Source of the DNA: Galdieria yellowstonensis
Taxonomy: Eukaryota > Rhodophyta > Bangiophyceae > Galdieriales > Galdieriaceae
Assembly (NCBI GenBank): GCA_026122205.1
Contig: JANCYU010000045.1
Coordinates: forward strand, 62,001 to 126,000
Direction of reading: 5' to 3'
DNA length: 64,000 nucleotides
Of this stretch, positions 22,960-32,906 are shown one piece after another. Within the stretch, counting starts at the first letter, position 1, and every line of letters begins with the position of its first letter. The translations under genes were made by a program, and so were the position numbers. A model generated the notes under the pieces. The model was not told the DNA's origin. It worked only from the letters and a program-made list of their open reading frames with translations, and searched no databases.

Positions 22960-23835
22960 ATGTCTCCTGCCGATGGTAATAGTTGTGGTGGTTGTTCTGT
23001 ATTGGCAGTTATTCCTGCACGTTTTGCTTCTAGTCGATTTCCAGGGAAGCCTTTAGCACTATTGCGTGGTATTCCTGTCATTGCTTGGGTACTTGATGCC
23101 GTGAAAAAGGCCAAGTTGGTGAATCGTGTTTTGGTTGCTACGGATAGCATCGACATTGCAAACGAAATAAAGAGTCGGGGTGGTTTGGCTTGTATGACAA
23201 GTTCTCGTTGTAAATCTGGGACGGAGAGAGTTGTTGAGGCAGTGAACAATTATTATCGACAACAACAAACACAAGATTGGAATCAGTTACGAGTAGTCGT
23301 CAACGTACAAGGAGATGAACCAGCTGTCCAACCAGAACATATTGATATCGCTGTACAGTCGTTGCTATTATCACCGGATGATTCACAAAATATTTCCATC
23401 AGCACACTTGCGACTCCATTTCAATCGGAAGAAGAATGGAAGAACCCAGACAACGTCAAAGTAGTGTGCAACTCACAACATGAAGCATTGTATTTCTCGC
23501 GGTCTCCGATTCCTTTTTTCCATCAAGACGCTAAAGTTACTTTTCCTCATACCTTTTATTTAAGACATGTAGTACGTATTGCATCCACACAAAAAATGTT
23601 CCTCGTTCTCATTCCTTATGAGGGAATCTATGCATTTCGAAAATCTTTTATACAACAAATACCTCAACTGACTACGAGTCCTCTGGAGTCCTTGGAGAGA
23701 TTGGAACAACTTACTTGGATATATCACCAAAAGAAAATTCGAGTCCATCTCGTTCCACATGCCTGGAGAGGTGTGGACAGACCTCAAGACTTGGCATTCT
23801 TAGAAAAACATTTACCAAGCAATCAACATTCCTAA
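22960..23835 (+). CDS. kdsB: CMP-KDO synthetase (3-deoxy-manno-octulosonate cytidylyltransferase)
   Basis: Activates KDO with CTP to give CMP-KDO, the donor for KDO-containing glycans (rhamnogalacturonan II in plants, lipid A in bacteria). Motifs: VIPARFASSRFPGKPL at the nucleotide site, VLVATDS, the SGTERVVEA element, NVQGDEPAVQPEHID, and the C-terminal GIYAFRKSFIQQ with SPLESLERLEQLTWI. First ATG at 22960 leaves about ten residues before the catalytic fold, so no clear transit peptide. Between FYLRH and GIYAFR lies a 54-nt piece (23569-23622) that begins GTAGTA and ends AG; it is open in frame but absent from the family, so it is probably an intron. The stop lies 8 bp from that of convergent TFIIE-alpha. 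Confidence 0.9.
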   Translation: MSPADGNSCGGCSVLAVIPARFASSRFPGKPLALLRGIPVIAWVLDAVKKAKLVNRVLVATDSIDIANEIKSRGGLACMTSSRCKSGTERVVEAVNNYYRQQQTQDWNQLRVVVNVQGDEPAVQPEHIDIAVQSLLLSPDDSQNISISTLATPFQSEEEWKNPDNVKVVCNSQHEALYFSRSPIPFFHQDAKVTFPHTFYLRHVVRIASTQKMFLVLIPYEGIYAFRKSFIQQIPQLTTSPLESLERLEQLTWIYHQKKIRVHLVPHAWRGVDRPQDLAFLEKHLPSNQHS

Positions 23836-23843
23836 CAATCACT

Positions 23844-25258
23844 TCACTGTTTACTAGTTTGCATGAGTGTCTCATAATAAGCCAAATATTCTTCCGTCGT
23901 CATTTGTTTCAAATGTGTTTCCTTCACATCTTTCAAAGGAACAAGTTGACCTTGTACTTTTACCACAACTTGGCCATTTTCCATCAAAATATTGCAACTT
24001 TGTTCAGGTTCTTGAGAAGAAACAAGCCAATCACTCTCCTCTTCTGTCATTTTGGTGAGATTGCTGATGTTTCCAAACGATGCATATATATATCCTTACC
24101 TGTTGGGGATTGTGACCATGTTTGATTATCTGATGCTTCTTCCATTAAGGAACGATAATATGCCAATGAATATTCTTCTTCATCCAACAAGGACACTTGT
24201 TCCTCTTTTTGTTGTTGCTTTGGTGTTTGTGAATAATCTTCCAATTCCACAGTCCAATCATTGTCTGCACCAAGATTTGGTTCACTAGTCTTCTCTTGAA
24301 ACCAAGAAGGTGCAATATGGCTGCGTCCTCCTTGTTGTTGTTCTTCTTCCAATGTGTCATTGGCTCCTTGTTGCGTTGCATCATCTGCAGCAACTATTTC
24401 TACCTTTACTTGAGAATCTTGCTCCCTTTGAGCAGAATCTTTCGAATCTTCCAAGGATGCCTGACTATTCTTGTGCAATTCTTCTCTCAACATATCCCAA
24501 CTTGGCTGTTCTTCAGGATTCTCAGAAATAATAGTGCCCAACTGACCCGCATCCAATCCTTCCAACGGATGCACAGGTACTCGTTCTTGTTCTGCTTGAG
24601 CTAGTAATTCTAAAATAGGCCTCAATTCGTTCTCCATTCGAGTCTGCAGTTCCTTTATAGAAGCTACCTGTCCTTGTAATTCTACTTCTTCTACCAATCC
24701 GTTGCACACAGTATTTCTTAAAATAACATTATCACAGCGCAAAACACCTTGCGATGGTACAAAAAGACGAGCGGTATCCAACGAAGAATAAACCTCTTTG
24801 CACTTTTGGCACTGAAAGCTCTGATGCAAATGTCCTTGCGATATCATTTCCGCCACTTTTTGACGCATTCCATCCACTCGATATTTGGTCATATCTACCA
24901 AGTTGACATAGTCGATGTACCAAAAGGTTGCTTTGATAGCTCTCGGATACTCTCCGCTGTTCTTTGCTGGTTTCCTTTGTACCCTCACCTCGCACTTGAC
25001 CAACTTTTGTTCTTGTAGTTTTAACAACAATTTTCGAAGTTCTTTCATCGGCACATGTAACTTTTTTGATAACAAGTCTTGTCTAATACTGTTTTATATA
25101 TATATAGGGTTACCACCAACTACTACGAGTAGCATAGTCTCCTACACTTACTATTTTTCTCTTACGAGAGCATCAATAACAACTATATACAAGTCTGTAT
25201 AAAATGCCCTAGCTATTACACGAACCAAATCTTCTACTTGTTTAGGAACTTGAGCCAT
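23844..25258 (-). CDS. Transcription initiation factor TFIIE subunit alpha
   Basis: Large subunit of TFIIE, which recruits and stimulates TFIIH at RNA polymerase II promoters. Three exons: 25258 down to an intron starting GTAAGT near 25150; a long exon beginning IRQDLLSKKLHVPMKELRKLL; and a last exon of about 68 codons ending at 23844. The extended winged helix occupies residues 1-105 (MAQVPKQVEDLVRVIARAF, then FWYIDYVNLVD). The zinc ribbon follows with CQKCKEVYSS and paired cysteines in LRCDN and TVCNG. After a coiled coil (ELQTRMENELRPILELL) comes a long acidic, Gln-rich tail, with an EEEYLAYYETLM-type acidic segment at the end that in human TFIIE contacts TFIIH p62. XPD, another TFIIH-linked gene, lies 10 kb away by chance. 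Confidence 0.85.
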
Positions 25259-25312
25259 CTATAGTAAGGAACACGACAGGTTGCGATTCCTTCCTTGTGT
25301 CACCACCAAGAG

Positions 25313-28274
25313 ATGGATCGTAGACTCCGAGCCATCGTGGAAGCTATTCGAGTACAAAACTTGAAACAAGCATGGAAACTTGCCAATGGATTAGACCAAA
25401 AGAAACCTGGATGGAAAGCACTGGAAGTTTTAAAAGCTGTGATATTGGACAAGTGGGGAAAGACAGAAGAAGCGGATCGCCTCCTACAACAACTTGACAA
25501 TGACTGGCAAGAAGAAACATTGCAAGCGTTACAAGTAAGTATATATATATATACATATCCATTCATTCCTAACTAGTCTATTGTTTTAGCTATTTTATGA
25601 TCAACGGAGAGATTGGTCTTCATTAGCCGACGTGTATCAGCAATTGTGGACCCAAAACAAGACGACGACTAGTTTAGGAGAAACTTGTATTCTTTATTAT
25701 ATACGAGCGAAACAGTACTCGGAAGCTCAAAAAGTTGCAAACAAGTTGTATCGTTCCTATCCTTCTCAAAAACACTATATGGCGTGGTGGATACTTTGTC
25801 TCATCCTTCAAGTAAGTATTTCCTAGCTGAAAGAGATAGATACGTGATATATATATATATTTAGGTGCGATATGAACAACAAGTGGATACCAGAATATTA
25901 ACATTGGCAGCGAAATTGGCTCATAAATATATTTCGGAAAGCAACCGTGTTTCTGCTGTCCCTGCGTGTTTTATTCGTCTGTATATTTTATTATTGGAAC
26001 ATTTGAACGAGTATGAACAAGCCAAACAATGTTTGAGACTATGTGTGAGCACAAGTTTTCACAACGATGTATTGAAAAAGGATTATATGGAATGGTTGGC
26101 AGATATATGTTATCGAGAAGGACAACAACAACAATATGAAGAAGCAGCCCATCTTTATGAACAACTAATTGTGGAGCATCAAATGGAAAACTACAACTAT
26201 TGGCACAAGTGGATGAAATGTCAGTTGAAGAAGGACACCGAGAATAATATGATCGATGACGAAGATGCCTTGAGACACTTTGTACAGTGTCTATTGGAAC
26301 AAACCAATGAATTGTATTGTCGAGCACTTTTCCACGGCAGTTGTTCTACTCAAGACACTCGTTCTTTGCAAAGAAGAAAGAGAACCTTGTACATGACTCA
26401 AATGGAATTGTGTCAACAAGTAGCAACAACGATGTGTGGCGAGAATTCTTGTCGCATACAAGATTGGATTTCCCAACAATTATATGCCATCATGCAACAA
26501 TATTTACATGAAATGTCCAGTCTTCCTTGTTGCTCTACAGACTTGAAAGTATTTCTTCCACATTTGAAACCAAAAGAAAGGAATCAATTGTGCAAAGACT
26601 ATCTTTTACCTTGTACCAAGACATTATCCAAGGAATCCATATGGACTGTTGTGGAATATCTTTGGTTGTTATTATCGTTGGATGTATCCTCCTTGCCTTT
26701 TATGCAGACTTTATTGGATTGTTATATCGATTGGGCACAAAAAGATGTCAAACCTTTTGAACATCAACATGCCGATGGATTGATTCTGCTCATCGTTCAA
26801 CAGTTATTATTATTATCCAATGATGATACATCGAGTTGCTCTCCTAGTCGTCTATTACAAGCCATTCAAGTATTAGAGATTGGGAAACAACACAGTCCTT
26901 ATAATTTAGAGTTTTCCTTGTTTCTTGTAGTATTTTATTCCTATCTTGGTTGCTTTGAGAATGCAGTAGAAGAATGGAATGCCTTGGATCTGAAACACAT
27001 TCAACTGCTTACTTTAAGTTTTCTATTAGGTCCCTCGTTACATCGTTGGTATGATGTGCCTTGGATGCGTTGGTATCACAAGGGATTGTCATCCTTGGAA
27101 AGAGAACATAGAGAGGAAACTCCTCAAGGTATATTCTTAGCTATTCGACAACAATCTTATGAAACAGCATTGGAAATGGTACAATTTCAATACAAAGTGG
27201 ATCATTCGGAAGCATTGTTCGCCTCGACTATTTATGCGTATCACGAATCCTTGTTTTACGCGCATCGCAATGGAATTCGTACGAGTCGAGGGTTTTCTTC
27301 GGATTGGCTACGTCAAGCACGAATAGCGTATCGATCGCTTATCCAACAATGGAATGAACAATCTTGTTTGGTAGAAGATTTATATATCTTGGATGACCAC
27401 AGTGTTTGGAAAAAGGGGTTGGGAATGATGAATCCAGAGCATTGGTTGGGTAGGGATGAGAAGAGAATCGATCGACTGCGATTGGATTATATCAATTTGC
27501 GATTATTTTTGTCGTTGTTGTTGGAAGAAGACAAAGGTACTAGTGTCTCTCGTACTTGGCAACTTCCATCGTGGACAGCTGTCTTTTTTGATGCGATCAA
27601 GGAGAAAAACAACCGCAAAGATGATGAAGAAGAAATACTATGGATAGAATATTGGTATTTATTTTGGCAATTGATGAACACACTCGTTGTATATGATTCT
27701 TCTACCTCGAGTCCATCGATGTTGAGTTTTTTGTACGAGCAATTTTATGCGCAATGGCAACGATGTATTTCGAGTCTTTTTGGTTGGCAAGAGCAGAGGC
27801 TTACGAGTATCGAATATTTTCCCATCCAATTTCCTCGTTGCATGTATTATGTGCATCATATCGAATTGTATGGCATATTGAGTATTGGATATTTGGTCGA
27901 TCGTACAAGAACTCCGCATTCTTCTTCTCACGGTGACAAGAAGAATGAGAATGATTGTCCCATCTATACAGTAAGTAGATGTGTATTTCCTTTCTATCGT
28001 TGTAAACATATCCCCCTATTTCTAGTCTATTTTAAAGGAACTGATTGCTCTCTTTCGACCTGTGGATCGCCAAACGACCTCGATGTTGGATGACAAGCAA
28101 TGGCATCATATCTTCACCTTGTGGTTGGAAGAAGAGCAACAACAACTTTTATCGACGAGTAACCACCAACAATATCGTCGTTTATTGGTGAAAACATATC
28201 TCCAAAAAATTCATCAGTTACAACAAGATATACAATATCTATCCAAACTGTATAAAACCATTCTTCCTACTTGA
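25313..28274 (+). CDS. NAA25: N-alpha-acetyltransferase 25, NatB auxiliary subunit (MDM20-like)
   Basis: TPR-type scaffold of about 900 residues for NatB, which acetylates N-termini beginning Met-Asp/Glu/Asn/Gln. The N-terminus MDRRLRAIVEAIRVQNLKQAWKLANGL followed by HPNW-like KKPGWKALEVLKAVIL and repeated alpha-helical hairpins match NAA25/Mdm20. Exons: from 25313, from about 25590, a large one from 25865 to about 27969, and the last from 28027 to 28274. Introns of 50-65 bp contain AT repeats. The middle has WAQKDVKPFEHQHADGL and the conserved Ala-rich TPR-like block; the C-terminal part is Tyr/Trp-rich. The catalytic NAA20 is not in the window. Its stop overlaps by 8 bp the convergent TMEM242-like coding region. 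The gene start is 54 bp from divergent TFIIE-alpha. Confidence 0.75.
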
Positions 28275-29035
28275 ATTCCTGAGTGCCATCGCTATGACCA
28301 GAGGATGATGACGACGACATAGTTTCTTGTTTTTCTTGGGTGGTTTTATTTTCGTTGCTGCTGGTTTTCTGCAACAACCACTTGCCAAAACTGCCTTGTT
28401 GAAACCGCTGTTGCCATTCCTGCATTTGACTTGGAATAATACTGTTTCCTGAATCCCTTATTCTATTTAATATCGGTTGCAGTCTTTGTTCCATCGCAAC
28501 CCTCTTTTGAGGTACCCACACTTTTAACTTGGATACCCATTCTTCCATACTATTCACACCAGCAACTTTGTGTATAGTATATACTCCTAGAACTGCAAAC
28601 ACACCACATAAACAAGTGCCATATAATAAAGCTCTCGAAGCCTAGACACAACCACAATCTCGATATATATACACACACATACATACAAGGGGGTTGCTCC
28701 CTAGTACTATTACTTACCAGACGAAAACCTTCTGCTCTAGCAGCCATCATGGCTTGTATTTTTTGTTGTTCTGTAGAATTGGCACTAGTAGTAGCTGATG
28801 ATGCTGTGGTTTCTTGGGGTGGTTTGGCAACTCCAGAAACCAAAGTACCTGCAGCCAACCCAACGGCAAATAAACCCAAGCCACCGTAGAAAAAAGGTTT
28901 GGCATAGTCTTTTGGATCAAAAGGAATGGAAAACTGTACATTGGCCAACTCTTCCCAACTAGGAAGTTGCTCTTGGTCGTCTGGAGAGATATCGGACGAG
29001 TCGTTGTCGTTCATCTCTTCTCTCGGACGATCCAT
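28267..29035 (-). CDS. TMEM242-like two-span membrane protein
   Basis: Two exons with one intron at about 28640-28718. The product is about 210 residues: an acidic N-terminus, a first membrane segment FFYGGLGLFAVGLAAGTLVSG, a polar loop with QAMMAARAEGFRLASRALLYGT, a second membrane segment CGVFAVLGVYTIHKVAGVNSMEEW, then a charged tail. The ALRALG-like motif before the second span and the GVxSxxEW after it recall TMEM242 (C6orf35), a mitochondrial inner-membrane factor for complex I and ATP synthase assembly. That is family resemblance from memory, so the name is tentative. I chose ATG 29035; a longer frame to 29119 would run into the promoter of the divergent SPRING-like gene. The coding end overlaps NAA25 by 8 bp. 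Confidence 0.55.
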
Positions 29036-29111
29036 TCTTCTTCTTCTTCCTCGCTCGGTCCAAAACGTATCATCGAAAAACACACACCACGTCGTCGTCG
29101 GTGTCTGGTCG

Positions 29112-29793
29112 ATGAACAAGAAAACGACCTGGTGGTTACTGATAGTTTATTATATTGCAGTATTTCAACTATGCAAGAGTTATTTATATGCCATGTACCG
29201 ACGTCAGCAATGGGAAAAGAAAGCTGCTGCACTTGTTTGGCAAACCAACCACCAACACGCTCTTTCATCCATCCAAGGATACCTACAAGTGATGGTCTGT
29301 AGAAATACAAAAATAGGTCCCTTTCGACTGACCGATGACCGCGGTGAGTACTAGTCTTGCCACCACATACACATACACACATACATATATATGTACACTT
29401 GTCCTATCCAAGTCTCTCATCGTGGTGTTGGTTCTAGGTTATACTTGTAGGATAAACGAGTCATTTCGAGGATGCTGTTTTTGGAAACCAATCCATCCAG
29501 AGCCATTCTCTTGTCAAGATTGCTGGCTGGATGTGGGTTGTTGTCTAGACTTGGAGTATTGCGTGTCTTGTTGTATGAGAACAACCACCACCACAACCAC
29601 ACGAGATAAGATCCACAAAATGGATCCTTTTGCTTGGTGTCTTTCTACTTGTCGCACCAGTTCTCCGCTACTCGTCCACGAAAATACTTTTGTCAGCAAT
29701 TGGAAGCACTGTTTTGCTACCTCAACAATACTACTACAACAACCTCCTACTAAAAACGAAGCCAATCCTCTATTCTGGTTTATGGAAAACTAG
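29112..29793 (+). CDS. SREBP-regulating gene protein (SPRING/C12orf49) homologue
   Basis: Two exons, 29112-29343 and 29438-29793, making about 196 residues. An N-terminal signal-anchor (TTWWLLIVYYIAVFQL) precedes a cysteine-rich lumenal domain with the family's landmarks: CRNTKIGPFRLTDDRG joined to YTC, GCCFW, CQDCWLDVGCC, EYCVSCC, and CRTSSPLLVHENTF. Human SPRING has the same sequence of CRNSxxG..ITDDRGYVC, CCxxCxxxGCC, YEYCVSCC and KCRTSSQSVQHENTY. In mammals it is a Golgi/ER protein that licenses site-1 protease (S1P) and thus SREBP signalling. The intron falls inside the DDRGY motif. Its last codons overlap the convergent PPR gene by 14 bp. Family assignment is strong; function in an alga is inferred. 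Confidence 0.88.
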
Positions 29794-31888
29794 GCACGAC
29801 TTGTGTTTTCATCAGCAGCATATCGACCACTTGCTTTCGACTATCTTGTGGTGGTGGTGGTGGTTCGCTTGACGACGAGCATAATCTACTCATTTCCTTG
29901 TTTCCTGAAGAAGAGGTTGGACTTTTTTCCTTGGGATATCCAACTTGTTCAATATAAGACTTTAGGATGGAAACCAATCCCGGCGAATGTTTCCTACAAG
30001 CATCGCGCAACCTCTTCAAAGCATCCAATCGTTCCGCAGGACTGGCAACCAAATAATGTTCGGAATTCTCATCTCGACGAAAAACCACAGCTTTGCCAAT
30101 AGGTAACCAAAAGCCTTCGACACCCGCTCGCCGCAACATATCCAACGCTCGTTGTGGAGATCCCAACTCGGAATACATACAAATAGCTGCCAACACACAT
30201 GGCTCGTTCCAAGGTACTTGACAAGATTTCATATCTTGCAATGCTTCTTCTATTCCTCCTAAACAAGTGCCTTTTTCTACGATATATCGTGCCCATGCTC
30301 GATAGAAACAACCTCGAGTTCGAGGAATATGAAAAGGTAACTGGGGATCGCGACTCATCTCCCGCAGGCAATTCAAAGCAGCTTCCAAACGTCCGGATAA
30401 TAAACAGATATCGAAATAGCGTTCCTTGACACCGTACAAATGGCGAACATCGATAGCCAACTGCAAACCTTCTTCTAAATACTTGTCCGCCAAGGCAACC
30501 ACCGTTTCCACCACATCTGAGCACTCCGTCGACCCACTCGGGCGATTCTTTCCGAGAGATGATTTCAAAGCTTGTTTCAAAGAAAGAAAAAGAAGAAACC
30601 AGTCATGAATACTTGGAAGGGTGGAACGCGGTAAACTCTTTAAACTTTCATAAATATGAACGGCTCGATCATACACACCCCGCTTTCCATAAGCACGAAG
30701 AAGATGGAACCGTCCACGATATCCTAAAGGAATATCTTCCGCAACCGCTTCTTGATAAAACTGTTCGGCCGACTCAACGTCGTTACAATTCGCAGCACAA
30801 AATATCAACGATGAGTAAACAGCACCGCTTGCCATTTTTTCTTGGCCTTGAGGAAAACAACGAAATATTTCTTTCGCTCGCATCATATCCTCTAAATGTC
30901 CACAAGCTTGAATCGCTATATCGTAGGTCACGCAATCCGGCTCTAAACCACGAAGACGCATGTGATCAAATACTTGCAACGTCCGACGGTATTCCCCAAG
31001 ATCCAATAACCCTTTCATCAACGCAGTCCATATCACCACATCGTGACCCTTTGCAATGAAATGCAGTTTCTTATCCCATTCATCGGAAAACTTTGCACAC
31101 GCCAATGCCGCCGGTTTGTTCATGTGGTTCTTCTTCGATCGTTTGCTCTGTTTGGACGCAATTCCCGACGCTTGCGCATCCACTGGGACAGGAAACTTGA
31201 GGTCCCTGAAAACGCGATGCATCAACAGCTCTAGCGTGCTGCTAATATCTCCTTGCTTCATCAAACAGGTCACCAATGTACACAGCAGTGCATTATCCAG
31301 TGGATAACCGGATGCTTCCACCTTTTTCAGTACTCCAAATAGCTCTTCTATTTTTCCCACTCGAGAATAGGCAAACGCTAAAGCATAATAGACTTCCATA
31401 TTGGGACGAATACCTACAAGTTCCATTCTTTCCAAAACAGAAGGAATATCCTCATACTTTCCGATCATACCCAACGTACGAATACGTAGGGCAAAGGAAC
31501 TGGTGCTAGGGAGAAAACGTGAAGACCACTTTTCCAAGGATAGGTAGGGATCCAAATACCCCGAAAAAGCAATCTTGCTACCAGCACTTCGACCGTATAG
31601 CTGTTTCGCAGAATCTGGGACTTTGAGATCCATACAATCTGCTTCTACACGTTCTGACGTTAAGGCTTCGTACATCTTGCTGGTGTCCAATGAGGCGCTG
31701 TCTTCAACCTCGCCACCCCATTTTGCTGCTTGCAAAGAGGAACTCACACGATGGTTAGTAGTAGAAGGAGACGAATCCACTTTTCGAAGCGTGCCTTTAC
31801 ACGAAACTTTCGAAGAAAGACTTTTCTTATCAGTAACAGATATTCTATATTGTTTAAGAACCAAAGGTAGTCGTCGACCGAGTAACAT
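29780..31888 (-). CDS. Pentatricopeptide-repeat (PPR) protein, organelle-targeted
   Basis: A single uninterrupted frame of about 702 residues from the first ATG at 31888 (MLLGRRLPLVLKQYRISV, basic and hydroxylated, typical of an organellar presequence). A longer frame to 31972 begins with GTG and is not used. PPR-type helical repeats start around residue 150: NMEVYYALAFAYSRVGKIEELFGVLKK, then VIWTALMKGLLDLGEYRRTLQVFDHMRLRGLEPDCVTYDIAIQACG, and further degenerate repeats including VYSSLIFCAANCNDVESAEQFY. PPR proteins bind single-stranded RNA in plastids or mitochondria to process, stabilise or translate transcripts. No E/DYW editing domain is present. The low-complexity Ser/Pro tail (PPPPPQDSRK) ends the protein. 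Confidence 0.85.
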   Translation of the reverse strand: MLLGRRLPLVLKQYRISVTDKKSLSSKVSCKGTLRKVDSSPSTTNHRVSSSLQAAKWGGEVEDSASLDTSKMYEALTSERVEADCMDLKVPDSAKQLYGRSAGSKIAFSGYLDPYLSLEKWSSRFLPSTSSFALRIRTLGMIGKYEDIPSVLERMELVGIRPNMEVYYALAFAYSRVGKIEELFGVLKKVEASGYPLDNALLCTLVTCLMKQGDISSTLELLMHRVFRDLKFPVPVDAQASGIASKQSKRSKKNHMNKPAALACAKFSDEWDKKLHFIAKGHDVVIWTALMKGLLDLGEYRRTLQVFDHMRLRGLEPDCVTYDIAIQACGHLEDMMRAKEIFRCFPQGQEKMASGAVYSSLIFCAANCNDVESAEQFYQEAVAEDIPLGYRGRFHLLRAYGKRGVYDRAVHIYESLKSLPRSTLPSIHDWFLLFLSLKQALKSSLGKNRPSGSTECSDVVETVVALADKYLEEGLQLAIDVRHLYGVKERYFDICLLSGRLEAALNCLREMSRDPQLPFHIPRTRGCFYRAWARYIVEKGTCLGGIEEALQDMKSCQVPWNEPCVLAAICMYSELGSPQRALDMLRRAGVEGFWLPIGKAVVFRRDENSEHYLVASPAERLDALKRLRDACRKHSPGLVSILKSYIEQVGYPKEKSPTSSSGNKEMSRLCSSSSEPPPPPQDSRKQVVDMLLMKTQVVPSFP

Positions 31889-32906
31889 CGATACTCGAAT
31901 GTTACCAATCAAATTTTGGTCCCTATGGGCATTCCAGTGAAAGGAATAGATGGTTCGTTCAAAGCCCTTCACAGAAGCTTCGAAGAATTATTGCCAACCA
32001 CGATGTAATAAAGATACTTGGCATAAAAAAACTCCTGAATAAAAGGAAAAAATTAAGCAAACGTAGAAATGAAGGAAACACATGCGCTTGTAAATATTGA
32101 AAACACATGCAAAGGAGACGAAATCAATGCAATTAAGTCATGAATAAACTGCCAAAAAACCTTAGAAATTTAAGACAGACAGACAACGTTGCTTCAAACG
32201 AATAGGAAAGAAGTCTCAAAACCCTAACGGGTTCGGCAAATTAAAACTGGTTGCACCTCGATCTCTAGAGTTTATTTAGAGAACGCTTGAGACCATTTAT
32301 TGTCTCATGGAAATTATTCTGTAAGCTTTCAAAGAGAAACGTAATAAAGTTCTGAGGTAAAACCAATTTCAAGAACAACACTATTTTTCTAAAACAGGAA
32401 AGAAGTCTCAGGACACTAATGGGTTAGACGAATTAAAACTCGATGCCCCTTAAGCTGTGAACTCGATTAAAAGAACTCTCAAGAACGTTTATCTTTTATG
32501 AGAATTATTCTGTAGGCATTTAAAAGGAAACTTAAAAGAGTTCTGAGTTGAAGCGGTTTTTAAAAGCAAGAAACAATTAATTTATAAATTTGCAATTTCT
32601 GAAGAGATGGCCTGAAAAACTCTGAAGTTGCATTAAATAAATTGCACCGAATACGTTCAGGAAATAATATGACTTATCGAAGAATTTTGAGGACAAAATT
32701 GCATTGAAATTGCTTTAATATCCGTACTTTAGAACAACACAAAAATAAGGTTGCCATTGAGACTAAAAAATTTAAAAGTAATAATTATTTCTTTAATAAA
32801 TTTTTGATTGACAAACCGTTCATTATGTCAAAAGCATAAACTTTTATAAATACAATTAAATGCTATCAGATCTACAAGTTATCCTAATTCGAAAATAAAT
32901 GAATTT
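31889..32906. other. AT-rich gene-free gap
   Basis: About 1 kb between the PPR start and the XPD stop, on average much richer in A and T than flanking genes, with no supported coding region. It contains the diverged direct repeat described separately. The upstream end would hold the PPR promoter; the rest may be XPD 3' UTR. Confidence 0.6.
32204..32575. repeat. Diverged tandem direct repeat, about 192-bp unit
   Basis: Two copies beginning AGGAAAGAAGTCTCA (32204 and 32396). Both contain, in the same order, an (A/G)CTAA(C/T)GGGTT element, AATTAAAACT, GAATTATTCTGTA or AAATTATTCTGTA, AAACTTAAAAG-like and AAGTTCTGAG or GAGTTCTGAG blocks. The copies differ at many positions, so the duplication is old. 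Confidence 0.7.

Noticed and set aside
31889..31972. N-terminal extension of the PPR protein
   Set aside because: The extension begins with GTG and includes no ATG; the first Met at 31888 starts a plausible presequence.
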